Positions 23,359-32,466 of a stretch of DNA of 32,533 bases are shown here, piece after piece (the first letter of the stretch is position 1; each line of letters opens with the position of its first letter). The stretch is from Methyloprofundus sp. GTDB taxonomy: Bacteria > Pseudomonadota > Gammaproteobacteria > Methylococcales > Methylomonadaceae. Under the pieces are notes generated by a model. The model did no database searches and was not told where the DNA came from. It was given only the letters and a program-made list of their open reading frames with translations. Position numbers and translations under genes: made by a program. Location: NCBI GenBank assembly GCA_028599115.1, contig JAQRMR010000050.1, forward strand, positions 1 through 32,533. Direction: 5' to 3'.

Positions 23359-24453
23359 TTACATATTATCTAAAATAGCTTTTTTAACGGCATCTAATGA
23401 TGCATCAATGGATACAGGGTGTGAGTCAGAACATTGGCTGATTGCTGTGTCAGGGTCTTTTAAGCCATTACCCGTTAAGGTACAAACAATCGTGCTACCT
23501 TCTGGGATTTTTCCAGATGCGATGTCACTAATTGCACCCGCTAATGAAGTTGCAGAAGCGGGTTCGCAGAAAATACCTTCATAAGCTGAAAGCATTTTTT
23601 GTGCCGCTAAGATTTTTTCATCAGCAAAACTATCAAACCAACCGCCAGACTCTTTGTGTACATTCCATGCTAAGTCCCAAGATTGAGGGTGGCCAATACG
23701 AATTGCTGTCGCAACCGTTTCAGGATTATCAATCATTTTTCCCGCAGTAAAAGGTGCAGATCCAGCTGCTTGGTAACCACACATAACAGGGCGGTTATTA
23801 GAAACAGCGGCTAAGCCGCTAGTTTCTGTTGCGTATTCGCTGTAACCTTTCCAGTATGCAGTGATATTGCCAGCATTGCCAACAGGAAGGCAATGAAAAT
23901 CAGGCGCTCTACCTAACTCATCAACAATTTCAAACGCTGCTGTTTTTTGGCCTTCAATTCTAAATGGGTTAATTGAGTTAACAATGGTAACAGGTGCGTG
24001 GTCAGCAACTTGTTTAACAAGGCTCATACCTTCATCAAAGTTGCCTCTGATTTGGATGATTTCAGCGCCATACATTAATGTTTGTGCTAATTTTCCTTGA
24101 GCAATTTTTCCTTCAGGAATTAATACAAAAGCACGCACTCCTGCGCGTACAGCATAAGCCGCTGCAGCTGCTGATGTATTGCCCGTAGAGGCGCAAATAA
24201 TAGCTTGGCTACCTTCTTCTACAGCTTTGGTGACTGCCATGCTCATACCGCGATCTTTAAATGATCCCGTTGGGTTTAAGCCTTCATATTTAACGTAAAT
24301 TTCGACATTTTTGCCAATTAATCTAGGGATGTTTTCTAGTTTAATAAGCGGTGTGTTGCCTTCGCCTAAGCTGATGATACGAGTTGAATCGCTAACAGGA
24401 AGGCGATCTCTGTAATTTTCAATTAAGCCGGTGTAACGTTTATTAGTAGCCAT
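23359..24453 (-). CDS. thrC: threonine synthase
   Basis: The 364-residue protein is a fold-type II PLP enzyme. Lys66 in the motif TGSFKDRGM is the PLP-binding lysine, followed by ASTGNTSAAAAAYA and the later PVGNAGN phosphate-binding loop. It converts O-phospho-L-homoserine to threonine. The length fits the shorter ThrC class, not the longer E. coli-type class. It starts five bases after the hom stop, so alaC-hom-thrC forms an operon, with two hairpins after the thrC stop. Confidence 0.96.
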   Translation of the reverse strand: MATNKRYTGLIENYRDRLPVSDSTRIISLGEGNTPLIKLENIPRLIGKNVEIYVKYEGLNPTGSFKDRGMSMAVTKAVEEGSQAIICASTGNTSAAAAAYAVRAGVRAFVLIPEGKIAQGKLAQTLMYGAEIIQIRGNFDEGMSLVKQVADHAPVTIVNSINPFRIEGQKTAAFEIVDELGRAPDFHCLPVGNAGNITAYWKGYSEYATETSGLAAVSNNRPVMCGYQAAGSAPFTAGKMIDNPETVATAIRIGHPQSWDLAWNVHKESGGWFDSFADEKILAAQKMLSAYEGIFCEPASATSLAGAISDIASGKIPEGSTIVCTLTGNGLKDPDTAISQCSDSHPVSIDASLDAVKKAILDNM

Positions 24454-24458
24454 GATAT

Positions 24459-25769
24459 TTAACCTAATGTTTCAAGACGGATGCGTGTTACTTGTCCAGT
24501 AACAGATGATAATTTTTCGATAGCAGAAATAGCGGTATTCATTTCTTTTTCTATCGTGCGTTGGGTCAGCATAATCACAGGAAGGTTGGTTTCCCCGTGG
24601 TGCGGTTCTTTTTGAATGATGGCTTCAATACTGATATTTTGTTTTGCTAAAATATTGGTGATGTCAGCCAGTGCGCCAGGCTTATCCTCAACTGTTAAGC
24701 GGAGGTAATAAGCAGTTTGAACTTCTTCAGCAGGTAGAATAGGCGTATCAATAATAGCGGCTTCTTGAAAACCAAGTGCTGGAATGCGGCTGCTTGAATC
24801 TAAAGATAAAGCGCGAACCACATCAACCACATCAGCAACAACAGCGGAAGCGGTCGCTTCTGCACCTGCACCTGCACCATAATATAAAGTAGGCCCGACT
24901 GCATCGGCTTGTACAAGGACAGCATTCATAACGCCATCAACATTAGCGATTAAACGACGCTCCGGAATAAGGGTAGGGTGGACTCTTAGTTCAATGCCTT
25001 TATCTGTTTTTCTTGCAATCCCTAAATGTTTGATACGGTAGCCTAATTCGCCTGCGTATTCGACATCTTCTCGGGTAATTTTGGTGATACCTTCAGTGAA
25101 AACATTTTCAAATTGCAGGGGAATACCAAATGCAATAGAAGCAAGGATCATGAGTTTATGCCCTGCATCAATGCCTTCTACATCAAAAGTAGGATCAGCT
25201 TCTGCGTAACCTAGTGCTTGCGCTTCAGTAAGCACATCATCAAAATCACGGCCTTTATCTCGCATTTCAGTGAGAATAAAGTTTCCAGTACCATTAATAA
25301 TACCGGCTAACCAGTTAATTTGGTTACCACTTAAGCCTTCACGAATGGCTTTAATAATAGGAATTCCGCCAGCAACCGCTGCTTCATAGCTAACCATGAC
25401 ATTGGCTTTTTTAGCCGCAGAAAAAATTTCATTACCATGTAAAGCGATTAATGCTTTATTGGCAGTAACAATATGCTTGCCATTGGCTATGGCTTGTAAA
25501 ACTAAGTCTTTTGCTAAACCAGTGCCACCGATCAACTCTAAGATGATTTCGATTTCCGGGTCGTTGATGACTTCATTAGAATCGGTAGTTAGGGTGATTC
25601 CTTGGGTGTCGCAAATGCGTTCGCGATTTAAATCTCTTGCAGAGGCGCGAGTGATAATAATGTCGCTACCTGTGCGGCGTGATATTTCTTGTGCATTACG
25701 CTTTAAAACATTGACAGTACCACCGCCAACTGTCCCTAAACCTAATATACCTACTTTTACTGGCTTCAA
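24459..25769 (-). CDS. hom: homoserine dehydrogenase
   Basis: The 436-residue protein has an N-terminal NAD(P)-binding fold (GILGLGTVGGG), the catalytic domain with EAAVAGGIPII, GIINGTGNFILTEM and ALGYAEADPTFDVEGIDAGHK, and a C-terminal ACT domain (about 355-430) for threonine feedback. It reduces aspartate semialdehyde to homoserine. The start is TTG at 25769: AGGAG lies six bases upstream and no in-frame ATG gives the full Rossmann strand. TTG is a weak start and may limit expression. Confidence 0.96.
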   Translation of the reverse strand: MKPVKVGILGLGTVGGGTVNVLKRNAQEISRRTGSDIIITRASARDLNRERICDTQGITLTTDSNEVINDPEIEIILELIGGTGLAKDLVLQAIANGKHIVTANKALIALHGNEIFSAAKKANVMVSYEAAVAGGIPIIKAIREGLSGNQINWLAGIINGTGNFILTEMRDKGRDFDDVLTEAQALGYAEADPTFDVEGIDAGHKLMILASIAFGIPLQFENVFTEGITKITREDVEYAGELGYRIKHLGIARKTDKGIELRVHPTLIPERRLIANVDGVMNAVLVQADAVGPTLYYGAGAGAEATASAVVADVVDVVRALSLDSSSRIPALGFQEAAIIDTPILPAEEVQTAYYLRLTVEDKPGALADITNILAKQNISIEAIIQKEPHHGETNLPVIMLTQRTIEKEMNTAISAIEKLSSVTGQVTRIRLETLG

Positions 25770-25814
25770 ATCAAACTCCTGAGATATTTGAGTAACTATT
25801 TTTATGGACTTAAC

Positions 25815-26999
25815 TTAAATTAAGCCGTCTTTTTTAAACATGGCACGTAAACCACGGACTGCTTGGCGAGTTCGATGCTCGTTTTCAATCAAACTAAAAC
25901 GCACGTGGTCGTCACCAAACTGGCCAAAACCAATGCCGGGTGAAACAGCAACGCAAGCATCGTTAATTAATTTTTTTGCAAACTCTATAGAACCCATTTC
26001 TTTGTAGGCATCAGGGATAGGCGCCCAAACAAACATAGTGGCTTTGGGTTTTTCAACCGCCCAACCAATAGAATTAAGCCCGTCACAGAGCACATCTCTA
26101 CGCTCTTTATACATAGCGCAAATCTCTGCAACGCAATCTTGTGGGCCTTCTAAGGCGGTAATGGCAGCAATTTGAATAGGGGTAAACATGCCGTAATCAA
26201 GATAAGATTTAATACGGGCTAATGCCGCAACAAGTTCTTTATTGCCACACATAAAACCTACGCGCCAGCCGGGCATATTGTAGCTTTTTGAGAGAGAAAA
26301 GAACTCTACCGCAACTTCATCAGCGCCTTCTACTTCTAAAATGGAAGGGGCTTTATAGCCATCAAAAACAATATCAGCATAAGCAATATCATGCACGACC
26401 CAAATTTTGTGTTCGCGTGCGACAGCAATAATACGTTCAAAAAACTCTAAATCGACACATTCCGAAGTGGGGTTGCCTGGGAAGTTAAGAATTAGCATTT
26501 TTGGCTTTGGCCATGATTCGGTAATAGCTTTATGTAGCTCATCAACAAAATCAACACCAGGCACCATTTTTACATGGCGCAAATCTGCTCCAGCAATAAC
26601 AACACCATAAGGGTGAATAGGGTAGGCTGGATTTGGCACCATAACCGTATCGCCAGGGCCTAATGTTGCAAGGGCTAAATGGGCTAAGCCTTCTTTAGAT
26701 CCTATAGTTACAATGGCTTGTGTCTCAGGGTCTAAGTCAATGTCGTAGCGTTTTTTATACCAATTGCAGATAGCCTGTCTAAGTCTTGGAATCCCGCGAG
26801 AAACAGAGTAGCGGTGAGTGTCTTCTCGTTGAGTTGCTTCCACCATTTTATCGACGATATGTTTAGGTGTAGGCTGGTCAGGGTTACCCATACCAAAATC
26901 AATAATGTCCTCGCCTTTGGCTCGTGCTTCTGCTTTTAAATCGTTAACGATATTAAATACATAGGGCGGTAGGCGACTAATACGGTGAAATTCTTCCAT
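25815..26999 (-). CDS. alaC: alanine transaminase AlaC-like aminotransferase
   Basis: The 394-residue fold-type I PLP aminotransferase has its PLP lysine at Lys238 in [15 protein letters not shown], plus [19 protein letters not shown] and [12 protein letters not shown]. It looks like AlaC, which makes alanine from pyruvate with glutamate. The position just before hom and thrC is a common gammaproteobacterial arrangement. A near-consensus promoter (TTGACT-17-TAAATT) lies upstream at 27078-27050. A role with another amino acid cannot be excluded from sequence alone. Confidence 0.9.
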   Translation of the reverse strand: MEEFHRISRLPPYVFNIVNDLKAEARAKGEDIIDFGMGNPDQPTPKHIVDKMVEATQREDTHRYSVSRGIPRLRQAICNWYKKRYDIDLDPETQAIVTIGSKEGLAHLALATLGPGDTVMVPNPAYPIHPYGVVIAGADLRHVKMVPGVDFVDELHKAITESWPKPKMLILNFPGNPTSECVDLEFFERIIAVAREHKIWVVHDIAYADIVFDGYKAPSILEVEGADEVAVEFFSLSKSYNMPGWRVGFMCGNKELVAALARIKSYLDYGMFTPIQIAAITALEGPQDCVAEICAMYKERRDVLCDGLNSIGWAVEKPKATMFVWAPIPDAYKEMGSIEFAKKLINDACVAVSPGIGFGQFGDDHVRFSLIENEHRTRQAVRGLRAMFKKDGLI

Positions 27000-27049
27000 T
27001 GATAACTCAGATTATAATAAAAATATTTAATTTTTTAACTCAACCGAAT

Positions 27050-27078
27050 AATTTACTGCGCTTCAGTGAATTAGTCAA
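27050..27078 (-). promoter_or_regulatory. promoter of the alaC-hom-thrC operon
   Basis: On the minus strand TTGACT (27078-27073) and TAAATT (27055-27050) are spaced by 17 bases, about 50 bases upstream of the alaC ATG. It is a good sigma-70 match on the -35 side and fair on the -10. Confidence 0.55.
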
Positions 27079-27211
27079 ATTGTATAAATGTTTATTTTAG
27101 AATTATTAACCTATGTTATGAATATTCAAAAAATGCAGGCTAAAGCCAGTGATCTAATGGTTTAAGACGAGACCGTATAAAAATAGTCGCTCACTGCTAT
27201 TAGCAAGGAAA

Positions 27212-27282
27212 GCAGGATGGGACAAAGCGTGCCCATCTTGGGGTGTGATGGGCACGGGATAAAGCTCCTTTGCCCATCCTAC
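27212..27282 (-). repeat. REP-like double palindrome in the alaC-phoH intergenic gap
   Basis: The gap 27000-27333 has no gene; besides the alaC promoter it holds this repeat. On the minus strand it begins GTAG and GGATGGGCAAAG. Inside, GTGCCCATC (27229-27237) and GATGGGCAC (27247-27255) form a perfect nine-base stem, and the outer GGATGGG/CCCATCC arms also pair. Next to it, CTACTTTGAA and TTCAAAGTAG form another small inverted repeat (about 27280-27311). Confidence 0.6.
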
Positions 27283-27333
27283 TTTGAAAAAGAATACTTA
27301 TTCAAAGTAGTCAACAGTACGTAACATCAGTTA

Positions 27334-28752
27334 TTAAAGAACTTCCGAAGCTTGATCAGCTAATCGAGAGCGTTCCCCACGTTTTAAAGTGATATGCGCA
27401 CCATGATTCCATGATTTAAATTTATCCACGACATAAGTTAAGCCAGAGCTAGTTGCGGTTAAATAAGGCGTATCAATTTGTGATAGGTTACCAATACAAA
27501 TGATTTTTGTCCCAGGGCCTGCGCGAGTCACTAATGTTTTAATTTGTTTAGGGGTTAAGTTTTGTGCTTCATCAATAATCAAATAGCGGTTTAAAAAAGT
27601 TCGGCCGCGCATAAAATTAAGTGAGCGAATTTTGACTTTCTGCTTAATGATGTTGTTAGTGGTATCTTTTTCCCACTCTGAATTCTGTTCTTCACCTTCT
27701 TGGTGGGCTAATAGCTCGAGATTATCAACCAATGCACCCATCCAAGGTGCCATTTTTTCTTCTTCCGTACCCGGTAAAAAACCAATGTCTTCACCAACAG
27801 CAACGGTTTCACGCGTCATAATAATTTCACTGTAGGTTTTATCTTCCATGGTTTGCTCTAAACCAGCCGCAAGAGCAAGCAATGTTTTACCTGTACCGGC
27901 AGTACCGAGTAAGGTAACAAAATCAATTTCAGGATCCATGAGTACATTAAAAGCGAAGTTTTGCTCACGATTTTTTGCGTGTATGCCCCAAGCACTAAGG
28001 TGGCCAAGACGGTAATTTTTTGCAAGTTCCAAGCTTGCAACGCCATCCTCTATAGATCGTACAATGACTTCGAAATCAGAGTTATCAGCAAGATATAAGT
28101 ACTGATTAGGGTACCAATTTTTAACTAATGGTCCTGAAAGTTTATAAAAGGTACTGCCTTCTTTTTGCCATGACTCCATATTCTTGCCATGAGTGTCCCA
28201 AAAGTCAGCTGGTAAAGCATCCGCACCATGATAAAGAAGGTCAATATCATCTAAAGTTTGGTCACTATGATAATCTTCAGCCGTTAGCTCTAAAGCAGCG
28301 GCTTTAATGCGCATATTGATATCTTTAGAGACTAAAATAACTGAGGTTTCAGTATGCATTTTACTTAAAGCGAGAACGATACTGAGTATAGAATTATCGG
28401 CTAAATTACCCGGCATCGATGCAGGCAACGTTGAATCGATATGTTGAGTTTGGAAATATAAGCGGCCTTCTAGCGCCTCTTTATTCTCCCCAGAACTTTG
28501 TAGTTGAGAAAGAGCTAAGCCGTTTTTAATATCTTTTTGAGTTGTCCCTTTAAGTAAGTCATCAATAAAGCGGCTGACTTGTCTAACATTTTGTGAAACT
28601 TCAGATAAGCCTTTTTTGGCATGATCTAATTCTTCAAGAACCACCATAGGGATGAATATATTATGTTCTTGGAAATGAAATAATGCAGCAGGGTCGTGCA
28701 TTAAAACATTAGTATCTAGAACAAATAATTTTTTTGAATTATCGATATTCAT
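27334..28752 (-). CDS. PhoH-family ATPase with N-terminal PIN domain (PhoH2)
   Basis: The 472-residue protein fuses a PIN-type RNase domain (about 8-155, with FVLDTNVLMHDP at the start, VVLEELDHAKKG, and acidic residues continuing to VSKDINMR) to a PhoH ATPase domain (about 260-472). The Walker A is GTAGTGKT at 283-290 and the Walker B-like box is YLIIDEAQN. PhoH2-type proteins unwind and cleave RNA. The ATG at 28752 has GGAG upstream inside the end of bcp, so the two are co-transcribed and coupled. All motifs look intact. Confidence 0.92.
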   Translation of the reverse strand: MNIDNSKKLFVLDTNVLMHDPAALFHFQEHNIFIPMVVLEELDHAKKGLSEVSQNVRQVSRFIDDLLKGTTQKDIKNGLALSQLQSSGENKEALEGRLYFQTQHIDSTLPASMPGNLADNSILSIVLALSKMHTETSVILVSKDINMRIKAAALELTAEDYHSDQTLDDIDLLYHGADALPADFWDTHGKNMESWQKEGSTFYKLSGPLVKNWYPNQYLYLADNSDFEVIVRSIEDGVASLELAKNYRLGHLSAWGIHAKNREQNFAFNVLMDPEIDFVTLLGTAGTGKTLLALAAGLEQTMEDKTYSEIIMTRETVAVGEDIGFLPGTEEEKMAPWMGALVDNLELLAHQEGEEQNSEWEKDTTNNIIKQKVKIRSLNFMRGRTFLNRYLIIDEAQNLTPKQIKTLVTRAGPGTKIICIGNLSQIDTPYLTATSSGLTYVVDKFKSWNHGAHITLKRGERSRLADQASEVL

Positions 28753-28755
28753 GAT

Positions 28756-29229
28756 TTATTCTCCTAATTTTTTTAATACTTGCAATACTTCTTCGATATG
28801 TACTTTAACTTTAACTTTACGCCATTCGTGAACTAAAGTGCCCTTGGGATCGATTAAAAAAGTGCTACGTTCAATGCCTCGTGATTCCTTGCCGTACATC
28901 ATTTTCATTTTGATAACATCAAATAAGTCGCATAAGGTTTCGTCTTTATCGCTTAATAAATCAAAAGGAAACTCTTGTTTGCTTTTAAAGCCTTCGTGTA
29001 CGCGAACACTATCACGAGAAACGCCTAAAATAACCGTATTAAGTGCATCAAATTCAACAATATGGTCACGAAAATCTTTACCTTCAGTTGTGCAGCCGGG
29101 AGTGTTATCTCTGGGGTAAAAATAAAGCACAACATATTTACCTTGGTAATCTGAAAGCTGTATTGTTTTATCACCTGTCGCTGGTGCAGAAAAATTGCTA
29201 ACAGTTTGACCGATACTAATATTGCTCAT
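28756..29229 (-). CDS. bcp: peroxiredoxin, Bcp/PrxQ type
   Basis: The 157-residue thioredoxin-fold protein has the peroxidatic Cys46 in DNTPGCTTEGKDFRDH. The typical Bcp resolving cysteine, five residues later, is absent (Lys51 stands there). A second cysteine, Cys100 (ETLCDLFDV), lies elsewhere and might or might not resolve the sulfenic acid. So the enzyme could be a one-Cys form that needs an outside thiol. It reduces peroxides in the cytoplasm. AAGGAATTCAC precedes the ATG at 29229. It is the first gene of the unit with phoH. Confidence 0.92.
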   Translation of the reverse strand: MSNISIGQTVSNFSAPATGDKTIQLSDYQGKYVVLYFYPRDNTPGCTTEGKDFRDHIVEFDALNTVILGVSRDSVRVHEGFKSKQEFPFDLLSDKDETLCDLFDVIKMKMMYGKESRGIERSTFLIDPKGTLVHEWRKVKVKVHIEEVLQVLKKLGE

Positions 29230-29415
29230 GTGAATTCCTTATTGTGCCGTGTGTTGAGGAAGTATGTTTTAAGCGTAAGCGTAGCATAAAGAAAATAGTT
29301 AATAGGACTTATTTTGCAAAAAATACACGGCTAATTTCAGTTGTAACAAAGTTTTAAGTTAGTGTTAAAATTAACTTAATTACCACTTATTTAAAGATGA
29401 TAAGGAAAGCTGAAA

Positions 29416-30792
29416 ATGGCTGATGTTGAGCAAGACGAATCTACGGAAAGTAATTTTGAAGACGATTTAGATAAGATGCTTGAGGAGACTGTTGAGCAAT
29501 TAGGGGCTGATGCAACTAGCCAAGAAGCGATTGATGAGTTACTGAGTGCAGAAGATAGCGATACCAGTTCTGCTTCAGTTGATAATGTTGATGAGCTTGT
29601 TGATACTTTATTAGATGAAACAGTGAAGGATCAAGAATCGGGTGTTATCGACGAATTTGGAGAGGATCCGGTTGATTCTGTAGAGGAAAAATCTGGTGGA
29701 GACCTCGTTGATGATTTACTCGATAAAAGTTTAGAAGAGGGCGTCATTGATGAATTTGGTGAAACTCCCGAAGAAGTTCAGGCTGCTGAAGCGAGTAAAA
29801 ATTTAGAAGAAGAACCTGCAACATTTGATATTTCAGATGAGGACGCAACCTTTGCAGAGGAAAGTCCTGCTGCTGACATTGAAATGGAAGCAAAACCTGA
29901 AGAGCCAGCAGTCGCGAAACCGACTTCGGGAGCTAAAGGAAGTGTGGAACAAACCACAGAGAAAACACAAGTTATCAGTTTAGAAGAGTTTAAAGCGCAA
30001 GATGAAAAAATAGCGATTCTAAGCACTGAAATGGAAAATTTGAAAAAGGGAGCTGATCACTCTGAAGCAATTGAAGCAATCATTTCTAACGAGAAAAAAT
30101 CCCAGCAGGAATCTGAATCTGCATATAAAAAATTAAAGATATTTAGTCTTTGTGCCTTAGTGATCGCTATATTAGCGACAGGTATTGGCAGTACAGTATT
30201 GTTTTTCTACCTTCAGTTAGAAGATAAAGTAGAAGAAGCTCGAAATTTAATTATTGATATTGAAGATGAATTAGCGGTCAATGATGTGAATCCAAATGAT
30301 AAAAAAATATCAACCTTACAAGCTCAAGTGACAGAGTTACAAAGTATTTTGGATGCAAGCATTAAAGAGTTTGACTTATTTACAGCTAAAATTTCTAGTG
30401 AGATCAATGAAACGACGGATTTAAGTGCAGCATTAAAAGCTGATGTTGCGAAATTAGAGGAAAATATAACTTCTTTAGAAAATGAGGTTGAGCAACTAAA
30501 AAAGGCTAAATCTACACGTAGAGCCGCTAGAAACGCAAAGAAAAAAATAAATAAACCACGAGAATGGGTTGTCAATCTCGTGTCATTTAAGCAGCGTTGG
30601 TACACAGATAAAAAAGTAGAAAGCTTTAGTCAGCAAGGCATTCCTACCGAAGTTATTGCTATTGATGTTGATGGGGTGCAATGGTTTAGAATTCGGGCGG
30701 TTGGGTTTTCTAATAAAGCAGCAGCGAAAGACTACGCAGAAAAAGCTAAAAAAGTGCTTAACCTGAGTTCAGTTTGGGTTTCTACTAAGTAA
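29416..30792 (+). CDS. SPOR-domain inner-membrane protein with acidic repeats
   Basis: The 458-residue protein has a very acidic cytoplasmic N-terminal part (1-235) with a duplicated unit ending GVIDEFGE (76-83 and 109-116, each preceded by LVDxLLD), one membrane helix (about 243-266), a periplasmic coiled coil (about 295-365), a basic linker (366-382) and a C-terminal SPOR domain (about 382-458, WVVNLVSF to VWVSTK). SPOR domains bind denuded peptidoglycan strands at division sites, so a role in cell-envelope division or morphogenesis is likely. No close named family is recognised. AAGGAAAGC precedes the ATG. The gene diverges from bcp, and a REP array follows it. Confidence 0.8.
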   Translation: MADVEQDESTESNFEDDLDKMLEETVEQLGADATSQEAIDELLSAEDSDTSSASVDNVDELVDTLLDETVKDQESGVIDEFGEDPVDSVEEKSGGDLVDDLLDKSLEEGVIDEFGETPEEVQAAEASKNLEEEPATFDISDEDATFAEESPAADIEMEAKPEEPAVAKPTSGAKGSVEQTTEKTQVISLEEFKAQDEKIAILSTEMENLKKGADHSEAIEAIISNEKKSQQESESAYKKLKIFSLCALVIAILATGIGSTVLFFYLQLEDKVEEARNLIIDIEDELAVNDVNPNDKKISTLQAQVTELQSILDASIKEFDLFTAKISSEINETTDLSAALKADVAKLEENITSLENEVEQLKKAKSTRRAARNAKKKINKPREWVVNLVSFKQRWYTDKKVESFSQQGIPTEVIAIDVDGVQWFRIRAVGFSNKAAAKDYAEKAKKVLNLSSVWVSTK

Positions 30793-30818
30793 GGTTATTA
30801 AGGCTTTTAATTAAATAG

Positions 30819-31091
30819 TTTAAAGGTGGAAAACACTACGCTATTCCACCCGACGAAAGTATGAGTTTATGAAAAAACGTAGGCCGGAATAGCCCCAGCG
30901 TTTTCCGGCATTATTAAACACGGCTTGGTATGGGTGATGCTTTAAAGGTGGAAAACGCTACGCTATTCCACCCTACAAAAATACGATTTTATGAAAAAAC
31001 GTAGGCCGGAATAGCCCTAGCGTTTTCCGGCATTATTAAACACAGCTTGGTATGGGTGATGATTGAAAGATGGAAAACCAGCACCCTACGT
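30819..31091. repeat. tandem 122-bp BIME-like repeat array
   Basis: Two full units start at 30819 and 30941 (period exactly 122 bases), and a third, starting at 31063, is cut short near 31091. Each unit has two opposed palindromes: arms GGTGGAA/TTCCACC, and arms GCCGGAA/TTCCGGC preceded by GTAG. The two palindromes are diverged inverse copies of each other (loops AACGCTACGCTA and TAGCCCCAGCGTT), as in bacterial BIMEs. It fills the 302-base gap between the SPOR gene and argA. Confidence 0.85.
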
Positions 31092-31094
31092 AGA

Positions 31095-32411
31095 TTACAT
31101 AATAAGTTGTTTACCTAGAACTTTAGCATTGCGCAAAGGGTTGTAGTTTGTTTCTAAGTCATTGGGTAATTGCTGCATATTTATTTCACTAAACCCACGC
31201 TCTATAAACCACTGCATCGATTGTGTAGAAAAAGCAAAAACCTGAGTAAAGGATTGCTTAGCTGCTTTTTGTAGCAATCGTTCTAATAACTGATTACCAC
31301 GTGCTGATTTTTGATAATCAGGGTGGATAGCAAGACAAGCAATTAACCCAGTTTGGCTATTTTTTACGGCGTGTAAAGCAGTGCAGCCTATAATCAAGCC
31401 ATCGCGTTCAATAATAATATAATCAGCAATATTAATTTCTAGCTGTTCTGGTGAACGAGAAATTAAAATTCCTTTTTTCTCTAAAGGTGAGATTAGCTCT
31501 AATATGCCAGGAATATCACCAATAATAGCAGGACGTAAAGATTCAAATTGAGCTGAGCTAATTAAAGTGCCAATACCATCGCGGCTGAATAATTCGGTCA
31601 GCAAAGCGCCATCAATGAGTCGATTAAGAATATGCACGCGCTTTACACCCGCTTGGCAGCCATGAATAGCAGACTTTAATGCTTGTTGTGTGTTGACCGC
31701 TAACTGTAATTCTTGATTGATAAATTCTTTGGTTTCATCCGTGGTCATCTGAGCGATTAATTCACCGCTGGCAGATTGGCAGCTTTGCTCCGTCATCAAA
31801 ATTAGCTTTTCTGCTTGTAAAGAAATAGCAATTTCTGTGGCAACTTGTTCGGCAGATAAATTAAACAAATCACCACTGGGTGAATAGCCGATAGGGGAGA
31901 TTAAAAGGATATTTTCCAAATCTAATTGTTGCCGAATAGCAGTACTATCAATACGTCGCACCTTCCCCGTATACTGAAAGTCTATGCCATTAATAACACC
32001 CAAAGGCTGTGCGGTAATAAAATTACCAGAGATAACTCTAAGCTCTGCACCAGACATGGGTGAATTAGCAACGCCTTGAGAAAGCAAAGACTCGATATCA
32101 ACACGGACAAAGCCTGCAGACTCCTTAACGCACTGTAAAGATTGCTTATCAGTAATACGCAGGGAATCTTGAAATTGCGAAGACTGTCCGCGTATTTTCA
32201 GTGCACTGTCAATTTGCGGGCGAATACCATGCACTAAAACCAAACGAATACCCAAGCTATTAAGCAGAGCAAAGTCATGAATAAGGTTTGTGAAGCTTTC
32301 ATCCATTAGCGCTTCACCACCAAAATAAATAACAAAGGTGCGGTGACGATGCGCATGGATGTAAGGGGAAGAATCCCTAAACCAATTAACAAAAGAAGAA
32401 TTAGTATTCAA
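31095..32411 (-). CDS. argA: amino-acid N-acetyltransferase (N-acetylglutamate synthase)
   Basis: The 438-residue protein has an N-terminal amino-acid-kinase-like domain (about 20-280, FVIYFGGEALMD, GIRLVLVHGIRPQID, VISGNFITAQPLGV) and a C-terminal GNAT acetyltransferase domain (about 290-435, LAIHPDYQKSARGNQLLERL). It makes N-acetylglutamate, the first step of arginine synthesis, and the kinase-like domain is the arginine feedback site in the family. The start is TTG at 32411; no in-frame ATG exists before residue 36, and homology begins at once. The gene is bracketed by REP-type repeats on both sides. Confidence 0.95.
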   Translation of the reverse strand: MNTNSSFVNWFRDSSPYIHAHRHRTFVIYFGGEALMDESFTNLIHDFALLNSLGIRLVLVHGIRPQIDSALKIRGQSSQFQDSLRITDKQSLQCVKESAGFVRVDIESLLSQGVANSPMSGAELRVISGNFITAQPLGVINGIDFQYTGKVRRIDSTAIRQQLDLENILLISPIGYSPSGDLFNLSAEQVATEIAISLQAEKLILMTEQSCQSASGELIAQMTTDETKEFINQELQLAVNTQQALKSAIHGCQAGVKRVHILNRLIDGALLTELFSRDGIGTLISSAQFESLRPAIIGDIPGILELISPLEKKGILISRSPEQLEINIADYIIIERDGLIIGCTALHAVKNSQTGLIACLAIHPDYQKSARGNQLLERLLQKAAKQSFTQVFAFSTQSMQWFIERGFSEINMQQLPNDLETNYNPLRNAKVLGKQLIM

Positions 32412-32466
32412 AATATAAGATAAAAATACGCTGAAAATTGAAATTATACACGCTAAATTTTTTTGT

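Noticed and set aside
30819-31091. A CRISPR array
   Set aside because: The repeats have a 122-base period with palindromes spread over the unit and no unique spacers; there are no cas genes in the window.
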